Below are positions 12,753 to 24,350 of a DNA stretch of 64,000 bases, piece by piece. The translations under genes were made by a program, and so were the position numbers. The stretch's first letter is position 1; the number at the start of each line of letters is the position of its first letter. The notes below the pieces were generated by a model. That model had not been told where the DNA came from. It ran no database searches and was given only the letters and a program-made list of their open reading frames with translations. This stretch comes from Quercus robur (taxonomy: Eukaryota > Streptophyta > Magnoliopsida > Fagales > Fagaceae): positions 25,756,782 to 25,820,781 of the forward strand of contig NC_065535.1 in assembly GCF_932294415.1 (NCBI RefSeq). Reading direction: 5' to 3'.

Positions 12753-13605
12753 GCATTGCAAATTGGCACTTATGCACGTGAACAAGATCAATTAATAATT
12801 TTTATTTTTACATACAAAATCATAGTGATAGATGTTTTTTATTTATTTATTTATTTTTTTTTTTAAGGGTTATAGATTATCTAGTTCAATATGAAAAGTC
12901 ATAATATTTTAGAATTTATCAATTTAAATAAGGAGTCATAATCTTTCAATTTAAATTCTTCTTTGTTTATAAATTAAGAGCTTGAAACAAATGCAATTCA
13001 TTTCATTTTCATGCCCATTGTTTTCCACAACCAGTGAGTTCAAATATTGAAAATTCAAGACAATGTTGGTGAATTTGGGCCGAACAAAGCTGAGATCACA
13101 AAAACTTAGTACATTACTATGGTGAAGAAAATTTTTAGGAGTTTCTTAGAGTCGGTTGAAAAGGTTTTGTCTGTTAAACGCGAGTGCATCATCTTTGAAG
13201 GCGTCTATATAAGGAAGAGTTCAAAGGTTCTAATTTGTCAAAAGTTTTTGCAATACAGGTCATCTATTAGATAGAGTTAAGGTATAAAGGTTTTATTCTA
13301 ATTAAAACTTATTTTATTATGGTGGATTCCCTTGTTTGGATATGTTACCCCTGAAGTGGTTTTTTCCTTAGAAACTTTTTTCTTTGGTTTTTCCTTTCAT
13401 TACCATATCATGCATCCATTGTTTAATTTGTTTATCATTTTGAACTCGGTGTTAGCCTGAATCAAATGTTTTATTTATTAAAACCTAACTTTACAATTGG
13501 CATAATTGGACTTTAAATGAAATCATCCGCCCCATAACATACTTGGGTTAAAAATAATATCCTTTCACAAGACTACAAAGCAAGCAATAGATGATTATTA
13601 TTTTT
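12753..13605. other. intergenic, no gene seen
   Basis: AT-rich sequence with T-rich microsatellite-like runs near 12840-12865. No coding signal was recognised. Confidence 0.4.
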
Positions 13606-13921
13606 GGACAAAATATATTTTTGGTCCCTAAACTTTACCAAAAGTTTTATTTTCACCCTTAAACTTTAAAATTTTCTTTTTTTGTCCCTTAGCTATTGAA
13701 AATTTCATTTTTTTTTTTTTGCCCCTAAATTATTGAAAATGTTTTACTTTTTGTCCTTAAATTTTACCAAAAGATTGTTTTTCGTTCCTAAACTATTTTT
13801 GTCTCTAAATTATTAAAAAAACTATTTACAAAGTTAAAGGATGCAAAAAGGACATTTTAAAGTTTAAAGATGAAAAACAAACTTCCAATACAGTTTATGA
13901 ACTAAAATAGTATTTTACTAT
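13606..13921. mobile_element. small foldback MITE of the 'ggtccctaaac' type
   Basis: The left end 'ggacaaaatatatttttggtc' is matched in inverted form by the right end, where 'actaaaatagtattttac' ends near 13919. The interior is a string of short imperfect repeats of 'gtccctaaactttacc'. The termini resemble those of the MULE at 26906-28308, but no target duplication was fixed. Confidence 0.4.
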
Positions 13922-14168
13922 AATTTCTTTATCGTAAGATATTGATTACCAACATGTGTTTTCTTGAAGAAAATATTAATATTTAATCTTCCATGGACAG
14001 ATATCAATTTCGTGTGTAAAGGCGGCTTGATGTATTTGGGGGCCTTAAACAAAAACTGATTTGAAGTATTTTATATATTTAAATATGAGTTAAAATTTTT
14101 TTTTGAGGAAATAGTAATGCTTATTAGAACATATGAACACGAAAGTAGTATATAGAGTTTTTTTTTTA
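13922..14168. other. intergenic, no gene seen
   Basis: AT-rich spacer between a MITE and a SINE, with no recognised feature. Confidence 0.35.
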
Positions 14169-14316
14169 GAGAGTTTCAACATATGGCGTCCGCTCCTGAT
14201 AATAGCTCTTTATTATCAAACCAAAACATCAATCAGTTTTTTGGTGTAGGCAGGGATTGAACCCCAGATCTCTTATACAACCATCAGAGAGTTTACCAGT
14301 TGAGTTAACTGGAACC
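14169..14316 (-). mobile_element. tRNA-derived SINE, copy 2
   Basis: This is the best preserved of three related copies. On the minus strand it starts near 'ccagttaactcaactggtaa' (box A-like, about 14293-14312) and has 'ggggttcaatccctgcc' (box B-like, about 14250-14266). It then has a body containing 'ttgataataaagagctatta' and ends in a short A-rich tail. The internal Pol III promoter and absence of an ORF define it as a SINE rather than a tRNA gene. Confidence 0.75.
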
Positions 14317-15444
14317 CACAATATATAGAGCTTTTTAAATAGGCTTATAATATATTATATAACTAGAGTACCACTACAAATGACTTTTTTAAGAAAATAA
14401 AAATTCTACGTGGTTAACTAGTAATTTTGCATCTCAAACAAGAGAATAAAGTTTAAGTAATATTTAATTTTAAAAAGCATATAGACACAAAAAAAATGAC
14501 AAACTTTTCACACCAGTTTATGTGGCAGCTTGATAGTAGTAAGTAAAAATGTGATGTTAGTGGTGGATCTAAATCAGAACTAGTAAAAGTTTACCGCAAT
14601 AAAAGTTTGTCAACTCAACTGTTGTGAATTTTTTGTGTATTACTTTTTTTTTTTTTTTTTAAGTGTTACATTTACAACATTTTCACAAAAAATCCTAGAT
14701 GTTAAGTTTTTACTTGTTTTAATTTTAACCCCTTAATGAAATTACGTTTTTATCCTGCCAATAACAGTTAGTTGTGAATGTAGCATTTCTCTCTCTTTTT
14801 TCTTGTTTTTATTTTGATTAAAAAAATATTATTTTATTTATTGACTAATATTTGAATTTAATTAATACTTTTACAATGAAAAAAAATAACAATATTGGTT
14901 AAAATTTAAGAATCCTTTTTTATTTGAGGGTTTTAGGTGAGTGCCTTGTTCACATGTAGCATAGAGATGTGCTTGCTATGTGTGCTTTTAAATCATATTT
15001 GCTCCTCTGTGTCATTCCTTTTCTGATTTTTCTTTTCTCTGATTTGGACTAAACACTGTTTTTGGAGTCAAAGAAACTTATTTCTTTCGTGGGGCTAGGT
15101 CTACTAACTATATAAAAAGAGCCAATGGCTCCATCTACGGTAGTCTTTGGTTTATTCAACTTGGCGTGGCAAAACTCACTGTTTTGCTTGAGCTGGCTTT
15201 TTTTTTTCTTCACAGTATGCCAGCCTTTTGGTTTATGCTCTTTTCGTTTTAAATATTTATATGTGTCATCACAATATTGTTGGACTGAGTCAAAATATTT
15301 TTATAATATTTTCACAATTATTGAGGTGTTAAAATAATAAAATATAAGGTTGGGACCAACTACAATTGAAAATTTATGTATTGTGAAAATGTTATAACTT
15401 CTTGTTGTTGTAACAATATTTTCATAATTGCCAAGAAATCAATT
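14317..15444. other. intergenic, possible old MITE debris
   Basis: No gene. Phrases such as 'aatattttcacaat' and 'gtgttacatttacaacattttcacaaa' (about 14660-14690, 15300-15320) recur here, in the tandem array that follows and near the right edge of the window (63870-63910). They probably come from one abundant non-autonomous element family. Confidence 0.4.
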
Positions 15445-16360
15445 CCTTATAGATCAAAATAAAATAAAATAAAAAGAAATGCTAAGTTCACAGCATTTTC
15501 ATAATAATTTCAAAACAAATCCTAAGTAGCAAGGTATTATTGATGGATAAAAAAAATGATATCAGTAATGGGCCCAATTTAAAACCAGTAGCAATTTGTC
15601 ACCAAAAACTTGTTGTGAAAATATTGTGGAGGTAACATTTTTCTAAAATAAAATAATAAAATATCCGATCAAGACCCACCACAGCTAAAAATAAAAGTAT
15701 TGTGGAAATATTATGATTTTTTTTTTTTTTTTTTTTGTGTTCCTAGACTTCTTTTTTATTTTAGTCAAATTGGGTGAGTAAAAATTCATTATTTTATGCA
15801 CAATTTTAATGTGCAGTCTTTTTATTTTTTGTTTTTAATACACAATTTAAAGTGGTGGTTCCAATTTAAAACTAGTAGCAATTTACTGCCTAAGATTTGT
15901 TGTGAAAATATTATGGATGTAAAAAAAATAAAATATCAAACCAAGACCTACCAAAACTAAAAATAAAAGATATTGTGAAAACGTTTGATATTTTGTTGTG
16001 TTTCTAAGCTTCCTTTTTGGTTTAGTAAAATTTACTGAGCCATAATTCATTGTTTCAAGCACAATTTTCTTCAATTGGCTTGTTTGTTTTTTAAATGCAT
16101 AGTTTAGAACCAATAGCAATATACTACCTAAAATTTATTGTGAAAATGTTATGAACATAGTATTACTCTAAAATAAAATATTAGACTAGGATCCATCATA
16201 GCTAAAAATAAAAGTATTGTAAAAATATCGTGAAATTTTGTTGTGTTGCAAGACTTATTTTTTTTGGATTAGTCAATTTGTTGAATCAAAATTCATTGTT
16301 TTATACACAATTTTCTTAGGCTGCATTTTTTGTTAACACATTGTTTAATGTTTTAAAAAA
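15445..16360. repeat. tandem array, period about 240-285 bp
   Basis: At least three diverged units follow one another. Each has '(g/a)tagcaat', then 'ttgtgaaaatattatgga', an 'aaaataaaatat..ga.cca.gacc' block, 'ctaaaaataaaagtattgtg', 'tttgttgtgttt', and 'attcattgtttta..cacaatttt'. Anchor positions are about 15588, 15874 and 16113. The units contain no open frame. Confidence 0.7.
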
Positions 16361-16374
16361 ACACACACGCATAG

Positions 16375-16378
<4 letters not shown>

Positions 16379-16460
<82 letters not shown>
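16379..16460. repeat. (AC)41 microsatellite
   Basis: About 82 bases of uninterrupted AC. It generates an artefactual His-Thr repeat frame. Confidence 0.95.
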
Positions 16461-16471
<11 letters not shown>

Positions 16472-17136
16472 AAAAAGCACTTTCGCCCTTTATATTTGGG
16501 TTAGTTTCATTCATTCCCTAAACTAAAGTTGAAAATTTTTCTCCTTTATATTTTGTAAAGGAGCATATACTCCTACTATTACACTCTTAGATAAACCCTA
16601 ACAAAATTTTATGATTTCTAGAATATTCTATTGTGCAATGTAGAAAATACACCCCACTAAATTTTAATGTCCCAAAAATTTTCTTCATATATTTTGAATT
16701 TTATGTGGTAGTCATACCTGGAAAGTGAGAATGGTGATATATGATGTTCTATTTGTTATATACCTAGAAAACACTAATTTATTGAGTTTAAATCTTCTAT
16801 ACTTATAACTTTATCTAATGGAAACTTTGATTGCATATGTCTTTTGTTATCTTGTTCTTTTTTAATTTATTTTCTTGTTTAAAAGAGTTTTTCATATTAA
16901 AAATTGAGTAAGTTAAACATCATATTAGTTATGCTTATAAAATAAGATAATAAAGAAAGAAGTATGGATAACAAAATCTTCATTGTAGACGATTCTAGGT
17001 ATTTCATTTGATTAAGAGTTTCAATCTAGCATATATTATCATTTATTGCGAAATTTTATATATTGTGACAATGTTTTATCAAAACTTAGTGGTTTATTGT
17101 TAGAAGATAATGACATTCATTATCATTCTTAGTAGA
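16461..17136. other. intergenic, no gene seen
   Basis: AT-rich sequence up to the left end of the rearranged LTR element. Nothing was recognised. Confidence 0.35.
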
Positions 17137-17900
17137 TGTGGGGTCATGGGCCCAGATCATACAATTGGGTTTTGAGCTTAAGGCCTAAGCCGAGGATAAG
17201 GGGCCGTCTAAGGATGGGTAAGTATAGCCAAGGAAACCCATGCTAGTGGATAAGGAAGACAATATTGAACATAATGGCCTAGGAGTTTGTGCCGAGGATG
17301 AATTTGTCCTCGGCTAGCCAAGGTCGAGGTCCGTAAAGGATGCCTGCCATCTAGAGGTGCGATCCATGAAGTTCTGAAAATATGGATAAGCATTGCAGGA
17401 ACAAAAGACAAAGAAGAATTCCAAAATATCTTGGGAAAAGCTGCTATCATCGCATTAATGAGGAAGTGACCTCTGCACAGTATTATTGCAGCCTTACAAC
17501 CACCCCAGAAGACTTCTAGAGGGGGTTGATGGGACAAGCATCAGTATAAACCATCAACTATCCACGTGTAGAGTGGAGATGAAGGAAGATATGTGGTATA
17601 AATAAGGGTAGAGACCCCAGAGATCAAGGGGAGAAAAAGGAGAAGAGAAAGCACTATAGCAATCTCAACAACTCCTGTAACCATTATCATCCAATATATA
17701 CTAGAAAAGAGCTCTTCCGAGTGTGCCGAGGACAAACTTTCTTGTACAAACTTGATTCGTTTCTGTTTGATTGTCTTGGAAACTCATTATAACTGTTATC
17801 CCATTCACTAAAGCCTAGTTCTTCTATCCACTCTCTACAAATTTATTGTACTGGGTTCACTGGGCCAGTATCCCATACATTTTGGGCCTGGGCTGAAAAT
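17137..17900 (+). repeat. LTR copy, plus orientation, lacking its last bases
   Basis: Starts TGTGGGGTCATGGG and contains a TATA box (tataaata, 17597-17604). It is collinear with the inverted copy at 17904-18698. It stops at 'gggctgaaaat', about 12 bases short of the family end CGTGTCCCTACA, and abuts the inverted copy after three bases. Confidence 0.8.
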
Positions 17901-17903
17901 AAT

Positions 17904-18698
17904 TGTAGGGACACGATTTTCAGCCCAGGCCCAAAATGTATGGGATACTGGCCCAGTGAACCTAGTACAATAAATTTGTAGAGAGTGGATAGAAGAACTA
18001 GGCTTTAGTGAATGAGATAACAGTTATATTGAGTTTCCAAGACAGTTATAATGAGTTTGCAAGACAATCAAACAGAAACGAACCAAGTTTGTACAAGAAA
18101 GTTTTTCCTCGGCACACTCGGAGGAGCTCTGTTCTAGTATATATTGGATGATAATGGTTACAAGAGTTGTTGAGATTGCTACAGTGCTTTCTCTTCTCCT
18201 TTTTCTCCCATTGATCTCTGGGGTCTCTACCCTTATTTATACCACATATCTTCCTTCATCTCCACTCTACACATTGATAGTTGATGGTTTATGCTGATGC
18301 TTGTCCCATCAGCCCCCTTTAGAAGTCTTCTGGGGTGGTAAGGCTGCAATAATACTGTGCAGAGGTCACTTCCTCATTAATGCGGTGATAGCAACTTTTC
18401 CCAAGATATTTTGGGATTCTTCTTTGTCTTTTATTCCTGCAATGCTTATCCATATTTCCAAAATTTCATGGATCGCACCTCTAGATGGTAGGCATCCTTT
18501 ACGGACCTCGGCCTTGGCTAGCCGAGGACAAATTCATCCTTGGCACAAACTCCTAGGCCATTATGTTCAATATTGTCTTCCTTATCCACTAGCATGGGTT
18601 TCCTTGGCTATACTTACCTATCCTCGGACGGCCCTTTATCCTCGGCTTGGGCCTTAAGCCCAAAACCCTGTTGTATGATTTGGGCCCATGACCCCACA
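17904..18698 (-). repeat. LTR copy, minus orientation, full length (3' LTR)
   Basis: A 795-bp LTR with TG...CA ends on the minus strand: it begins TGTGGGG at 18698 and ends CCCTACA at 17904. It is followed on its 5' side by a polypurine tract, so it acts as the 3' LTR of the minus-strand element. Together with 17137-17900 it makes a foldback of more than 750 bp. Confidence 0.8.
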
Positions 18699-18714
18699 AT
18701 AGCCCCTCAAAACT
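18699..18714 (-). other. polypurine tract of the minus-strand element
   Basis: Read on the minus strand, 'agttttgaggggctat' immediately precedes the LTR start at 18698, the position and composition of a plus-strand primer. Confidence 0.6.
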
Positions 18715-18945
18715 CCGGTTTTTTCCTCTCATCCGAGGAAAAAGGTGGGGTTTTGAATTCTTTAGAGTTAATTCTGCTTTGATCCTTTGATTTACACCCG
18801 AGGGAGTGCCGTTTCACGCGCCCCATATTTGTACTGTAAATTGCTCCTTTCAGAGCTACCAATCTGAGGAGTTGGTTATAATTTTGGATCTGTCTTGACA
18901 CTTATAAAAAGATGCCATGTGTGTTAATTTTCCCAAAGCATGTGG
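18715..18945 (-). other. internal region of the element, no coding seen
   Basis: Element-internal sequence between the polypurine tract and the tandem array. No open frame with a recognisable domain. Confidence 0.4.
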
Positions 18946-19965
18946 TTCGAGGACTCATGCATGGCTAAGGTTTTGCTTAACACTTAGCAGGAGGTCCGAG
19001 GGATCCAACATACCCAAGGTTCTTTTTAGTAGGAGGTCTGAGGGACCCGACATAGCTAAGGTTCTTCTTAGCAGGAGGTCTGAGGGACCCGACATAGCTA
19101 AGGCTCTGTATGACGCTTAGCAGGAGATCCGAGGGGATCCGACATAACTAAGGTTCTTCTTAGCAGGAGGTCTGAGGGACTCGACATAGCTAAGGCTCTG
19201 TATAACGCTTAGTAGGAGATCCGACATAGCTAAGGTTCTTCTTAGCAGGAGGTCTGAGGGACTCGACATAGCTAAGGCTCTGTATAACGCTTAACAGGAG
19301 ATTCGAGAGGATCTGACATAGCTAAGGTTCTTCTTAGCATGAGGTCTGAGGGACCCGACATAGCTAAGGCTTTGTATAACGCTTAGCAGGAAATCCGAGG
19401 GGATCTGACATAGCTAAGGCTCTTCTTAACAAGAGGTCTAAGGGACCCGACATAGCTAAGGCTCTGTATGACGCTTAGCAGGAGATCCGAGGGGATCCGA
19501 CATAGCTAAGGTTCTTCTTAGCAGGAGGTCTGAGGGACCCAACATAGCTAAGGTTCTTCTTAGCAGGAGGTCTGAGGGACCCGACATAGCTAAGGCTCTG
19601 TATAACGCTTAGCAGGAGATCCGAGGGGATCCGACATAACTAAGGTTCTTCTTAGCAGGAGGTCTGAGGGACCCGACATAGCTAAGGCTCTTCTTAGCAG
19701 GAGGTCTGAGGGACCCGACATAGCTAAGGCTCTGTATGACGCTTAGCAGGAGATCCGAGGGGATCCGACATAGCTAAGGTTCTTCTTAGCAGAAGGTCTG
19801 AGGGACCCGACATAGCTAAGCCTCTGTATAACGCTTAGCAGGAGATTCGAGGGGATCCAACATAGCTAAGGTTCTTCTTAGCAGGAGGTCTGAGGGACCC
19901 AATGTAGTTAAGGCTCTTCTTAGTAGGAGGTTTGAGGGACCCAACATAACTAAGGCTCTCTTTAA
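18946..19965. repeat. tandem array inside the LTR element, about 44-48 bp monomers
   Basis: About twenty monomers of two related types alternate: 'cttagcaggaggtctgaggg' and 'cttagcaggagatccgaggg', each followed by 'acccgacatagctaagg' or 'gatccgacatagctaagg'. Most pairs form a roughly 92-bp higher-order unit, but some units have three monomers. It lies between the pol scrap and the 3' LTR, the region known to be hypervariable and repeat-rich in Tat-lineage elements. The open frames across it (for example 18917-19120) are repeat artefacts. Confidence 0.85.
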
Positions 19966-20019
19966 CCACTTTAATAGATTAGAAGATATCAATATATACC
20001 TTCCAAAACTAGCCCCACC

Positions 20020-20199
20020 GCGGAGTCCCCTTGAATCGCTCTGTGTTGCTACCATTTCCTCTAATGGAGGTTCAGTGAACTCGGCCACCAAATTCGCGAG
20101 GACTTGACCTTTGACAGAGGTACGAGGCATGTACTTGATGTCAGAAGCCCCTAGAACTGTGCCCCATTTAGCAATCCTCCCCGTATAATCCACACTTCA
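20020..20199 (-). pseudogene. pol remnant, RNase H / aRNH linker
   Basis: On the minus strand the frame reads DYTGRIAKWGTVLG and then SVKGQVLANLVAEFTEPP. This corresponds to the end of the first RNase H and the linker to the second RNase H in Tat pol. The same segment in the complete element of this window is at about 39635-39750. Everything upstream and downstream in gag-pol is missing, so the element could only move with helper proteins. Confidence 0.7.
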
Positions 20200-20368
20200 A
20201 AGTATAGACCTGAGCGGAAGCTGAATTAGGACAACAACTGTGTGTGCCTCATATAGTGTCTTACTCACATAGTAAATTAGCTACCACAATTGCTTTCCCC
20301 CGAGCCTCTTGCTGATGGGGGCTTTATCCTACCATAACTAACCGTTGCACTCACTATCACACAAGCTC

Positions 20369-20386
20369 TCCCCACAGACGGCGCCA
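20369..20386 (-). other. primer binding site of the minus-strand element
   Basis: On the minus strand TGGCGCCGTCTGTGGGGA follows the LTR end with a two-base spacer. It is a typical PBS for this lineage but differs from that of the complete element at 36190 after TGGCGCC. The tRNA was not identified. Confidence 0.7.
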
Positions 20387-20388
20387 AT

Positions 20389-21042
20389 TGTAGGGACACG
20401 ATTTTCAGCTCAGGCCCAAAATGTATGAGATACTGGCCCAGTGAACCCAGTACAATAAATTTGTAGAGAGTGAGTAGAAGAACTAGGCTTTAGTGAATGA
20501 GATAACAGTTATAATGAGTTTCCAAGACAGTTATAATGAGTTTCCAAGACAATCAAACAGAAACGAACCAAGTTTGTACAAGAAAGTTTGTCCTCAGCAC
20601 ACTCGGAGGAACTCTGTTCTAGTATATATTGGATGATAATGGTTACAGGAGTTGTTGAGATTGCTACAGTGCTTTCTCTTCTCCGTTTTCTCCCCTTGAT
20701 CTTTGGGGTCTCTACCCTTATTTATACCACATATCTTCCTTCATCTTCACTCTACACGTGGATAGTTGATGGTTTATGCTGATGCTTGTCCCATCAGCCC
20801 CCTCTAGAAGTCTTCTGGGGTGGTTGTAAGGCTGCAATAATACTGTGCAGAGGTCACTTCCTCATTAGTGTGGTGATAACAGCTTTTCCCAAGATATTTT
20901 GGGATTCTTCTTTGTCTTTTATTCCTGCAACGCTTATCCATATTTCTAGAACTTCATGGATCGCACCTCTAGATGGCAGGCATCCTTTACAGACCTCGGC
21001 CTTGGCTAGCCGAGGACAAATTCATCCTCAGCACAAACTCCT
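20389..21042 (-). repeat. LTR copy, minus orientation, truncated (5' LTR)
   Basis: Collinear with 17904-18698 but lacks about the first 140 bases of the LTR. It breaks off at 'cacaaactcct' (21032-21042), where the plus-orientation LTR piece begins. The break shares 'aactcct' with the LTR text on both sides. Confidence 0.75.
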
Positions 21043-21300
21043 GTAACCATTATCATCCAATATATACTAGAACAGAGCTCCTCTAAGTGTGCTGAGGACA
21101 AACTTTCTTGTACAAACTTAGTTCGTTTCTGTTTTATTGGCTTGGAAACTCATTATAACTGTCTTGGAAACTCATTATAACTGTTATCCCATTCACTAAA
21201 ACCTAGTTCTTCTACCCACTCTCTACAAATTTATTGTACTGAGTTCACTGGGCCAGTATCCCATACATTTTGGGCCTGGGCTGAAAATCGTGTCCCTACA
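21043..21300 (+). repeat. LTR piece, plus orientation, 3' third
   Basis: Matches 17683-17900 in the same direction and adds the true family end CGTGTCCCTACA at 21300. It carries a small internal duplication of 'cttggaaactcattataact' near 21150-21183. Confidence 0.75.
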
Positions 21301-22964
21301 GTAAAATTTTTTAGTGAGTAGATATTACATTTAGCATATAGGTTCTAAGAAATTGTCATAGTAAATAGATATTCATATGTTAAATAGCTATTTTAAATTT
21401 AAATACATAACTTTGTACTTTTTTTCAACAACAAAAAAATTACATCTTAATTTTCTCACTAAAATGGCGGCACATGCCTTGCACGTGTATTCCAAACTAG
21501 TAGTATACAAAAATAGCAAGTCTTCAATTGGTTAATTTATTTGTTTGCACAATTAGTCAATTACAGATCGTTACGGCGAGTTACGGCTTTTCTTCTATGA
21601 TATCCCAAGGCCATGCATGTGAGTTGTGAGTTAGGACGGCCTTCTTCATAAAACTAAAGTAAGGGCTAGTTGGGCTGGCCCAACTTAACTCTTATCGGAT
21701 TCCAGAGAAGTTTTGTATCTTGTTAGGCCTTTCTCACATATTGGGCTGGTTCTACATTACAAAGTAGCAAGATGAAACTCTGAAAGTACTAATAAATAAA
21801 CAAATAATAGAACCAAAAAAAATCTAATTGAAATCAGTCGTAAAATAAAAAGAATAACAAGACAAATTAAAGAAATTTGAAGATGTTTAGTTACATCACC
21901 TTATTATTCTTTTATTTTTAATTCTTCCACTGATTAGGAATCTAACTCACATATTTGCATAAGTGGCATTATTTTATTGGTTAAGAGGAACAATTCAACA
22001 GTCTTTCTGGTAAACTTAATAATTTCTCCACCTCCTCCTTTCACTGTCTTCCAATGCAAACATTTGACTTAATATCTACTCCAATATATTTCACCCTATT
22101 AATCACCACATTTATAAATAATAAAAGAGTCTTTCTCCTTATCATTTGCCACAACTTTTGACAATCACCTCAACTGGTTTAGCCATTTGAGTTTGATCTA
22201 GCTCAACAAATTTCTAACAGTCATGGTTCCCCATTGAGTATAACCAAACTTAGCTCTTTGTATTGGGTGTTATGGAAGTTGCTATTTTTACCTTTTTCAA
22301 TGAAAAAAATTTTAGGAAGTGGAAGCATTATGCTTTCAACATTTTATAGCTTAAATTCTCCCCTATAATTTTGATGAAAGGGAAAAAAAAGAAAGAAAGG
22401 TGAATCTCAAAACAGAAATTAGAAAATTGTAAACTCAGTAATCTCTCATCTCCCACTTGTGGTTGGGGAATCGCTTGCCCCCACCATCTATTTCTTATCA
22501 TGGGGGCCATACATACAATTTCTTAACAGATAGATAGATATATATCCCAATCTGTTTCCATCTCCAATCATTCAACGTCTTTGCTAGAGCCACACTAATG
22601 TAATATCATTTTCTTCCTCAATTCTTTTCTGTGTGTTTGTTTATGAATTTCTTAAATTCTTTTCATTATCTTCTTGACAGGGCATCTTTTGATTTATTTT
22701 TTTTTTAGCTCAGCTAAGTCCCACACATGTCACGTTGGTGGATGAAAACATGCGTTACAATTATTTTGGAAAAAAAAAAAATTTCAGGTTTATGTATATG
22801 CTATATTATTTTGATATCTATAAGCCATTTTTTTTTTAACCTAAAATATTCCTTGCAATTTTTAGCCCTAGCTATTCTTCTCAGCATTACAATAGTGTGA
22901 AAGTTTACTACTAGCAAGTTGAAATTAAATGAATAGATAATTATACATTAAAAAAGAAAAATTA
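21301..22964. other. intergenic, no gene seen
   Basis: AT-rich, with short open frames only. The 60-residue frame at 22328-22510 (-) has no recognisable feature. An A tract and a T-rich run lie near 22768-22780 and 22828-22840. Confidence 0.4.
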
Positions 22965-23833
22965 TACCTTGAAAGTTCAATAGTAAAACTACTAGAGTTT
23001 GTTTAGACCCCTAATTCTTAATTACAGCTTGATTAATTTTATGTTTAATACATTTAATGCGGAATATATGTAATTAGCAAACTAATCAATCGAAGCATTC
23101 AACAATTGCATGGATGAACAAATAAGTGCAATGCTAAAATGGAAAGGGCAATGGGTAAAAGAATAGCAAACCCAAGATAATACGGCGGTGTATTATCGAA
23201 AAGGAAAACCAAAGAACTCGGTGTAAAAACCTCTCCGCAGCTCTTCAAGCCAAAAATGATCTACTAGTGAATAAACTAGAGTACAAGGATACTAAAATGA
23301 CCATCCAAGTCTAATCTACTCAAAGTACTTGAGCCCTCCAAATTCCAGCTATCAATGGACTTCTCAGAGTCTTGTCTTCACTAGCTTCCCGGATCCCGCA
23401 ATACCGTTCAATTGCATCGCCAAGCCTCACCAGTTTATTTTGGCAAAGACCTAAAGCTTCCCAAACTTCAAAACACTCTCTACACTCTGAATGAGTGTGA
23501 GTTGTATTTGAGTACAAATCTCTTCTCAAGGTATAACAAAGGGAGATGGGAGGAGAAGAGATTACAAAGATTTCTTTCTTGAGAATGAGTAGTTTTCTCT
23601 AATAAGGTGGGTGTTGTAGAAATCTCTCTTTAGGGTTTTCTTCTGAATAGCCTCCTTACAATTTTGTGGGTAATGAGGGTATATATAGTATGAGTGAAGG
23701 GTATAAGAGTCACATTTAAAATCCTAGTTGTCAGTGCATCTCGAGATGAGTCGCGAAACACACTGACTCTTCAACTTCTGGCATGTGCTCCTCATGTGAC
23801 CTTCAACTGTCTTGATCAAATTTTCACCACTTA
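22965..23833 (-). mobile_element. probable Copia-type solo LTR, minus strand
   Basis: On the minus strand about 23000-23240 matches, in order, the 3' third of the LTR-like block at 60622-61680: a 'gagaggtttttac..cgagt' stretch, 'ggttttccttttcgata', a short palindromic stem (23177-23196), 'gggtttgc', 'attccgcatt' and 'aaaattaatcaagc'. No flanking coding region or second LTR is present, so a solo LTR is the simplest reading. The outer boundaries are guesses. Confidence 0.45.
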
Positions 23834-24350
23834 GGACACGTTTGGTAGACTGTAATAGACACTGTAATATAATAGATATTCCTATGGCATAACTATTCGG
23901 TTGTTTGGTTATGTTTTTATTATAATGAATAGTTATTCTTTATGAATAGCTATTCTGTAAAATGAAGAATAACTATTCCTTATTAAAAGTACTGAATATT
24001 TATTCCTTCACCCTATGTAATAACTTTTTTTAAAAAAAATTTCCTAAAAAGCCATTAGTTGCCACATCTTCAAAAGAAAAGAAAATAAATTTTCCTTATT
24101 GTTAATTATTAGCTCTATTTTGAATACCCTAAAATAAGTGTATTTTAGGAAATTTGACTTAAAAATGATTTAATTACACATTCTTTTTATACTCTACTAA
24201 ATTGTGGATGCATATTCAAGATTCTATTCCTAAATGGCCACTAAACTAATGAATAGTAATACTTATTACATTCCAACTTAATGTATTCTTTGTAATACTT
24301 ATTCCTATTCCTATGTAATAATCATTACAGTGTTCCAAACGTGCCCTTAG
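23834..24350. mobile_element. MITE with CGTTTGG termini
   Basis: The left end 'ggacacgtttggtagactgt' is mirrored at the right end by 'cattacagtgttccaaacg' running to 'tgccc' at 24346. The arms are rich in 'ctgtaat' and 'gaatagttattc' phrases. It is flanked by TTAG on both sides. The termini are hAT-like; there is no coding capacity. Confidence 0.6.

Larger units (their letters stand above)
17137..21300 (-). mobile_element. rearranged Tat-type LTR element with inverted LTR pairs
   Basis: Four LTR segments of one family occur here. The outer two (17137-17900 and 21043-21300) read in the plus direction. The inner two (17904-18698 and 20389-21042) read in the minus direction and flank a shortened internal region. 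The minus-strand element has a primer binding site, a scrap of pol, a tandem array and a polypurine tract in the normal order, but no gag, protease, reverse transcriptase or integrase. The composite is flanked by GTAGA (17132-17136) and GTAAA (21301-21305), a 4/5 match to a target duplication. One insertion event followed by internal inversion is therefore plausible. Confidence 0.75.

Noticed and set aside
14169-14316. Possible tRNA gene
   Set aside because: Box A and box B are present but no cloverleaf or acceptor stem can be formed; a shared body and two other copies show it is a SINE. The same holds for 8405-8552, 35383-35533 and the copies near 55.6-56.0 kb.
16341-16526. Open frame with a His-Thr repeat
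   Set aside because: Produced by the (AC)41 microsatellite.
18946-19965. Possible CRISPR-like array
   Set aside because: Units are contiguous satellite monomers without unique spacers, in plant LTR element DNA.
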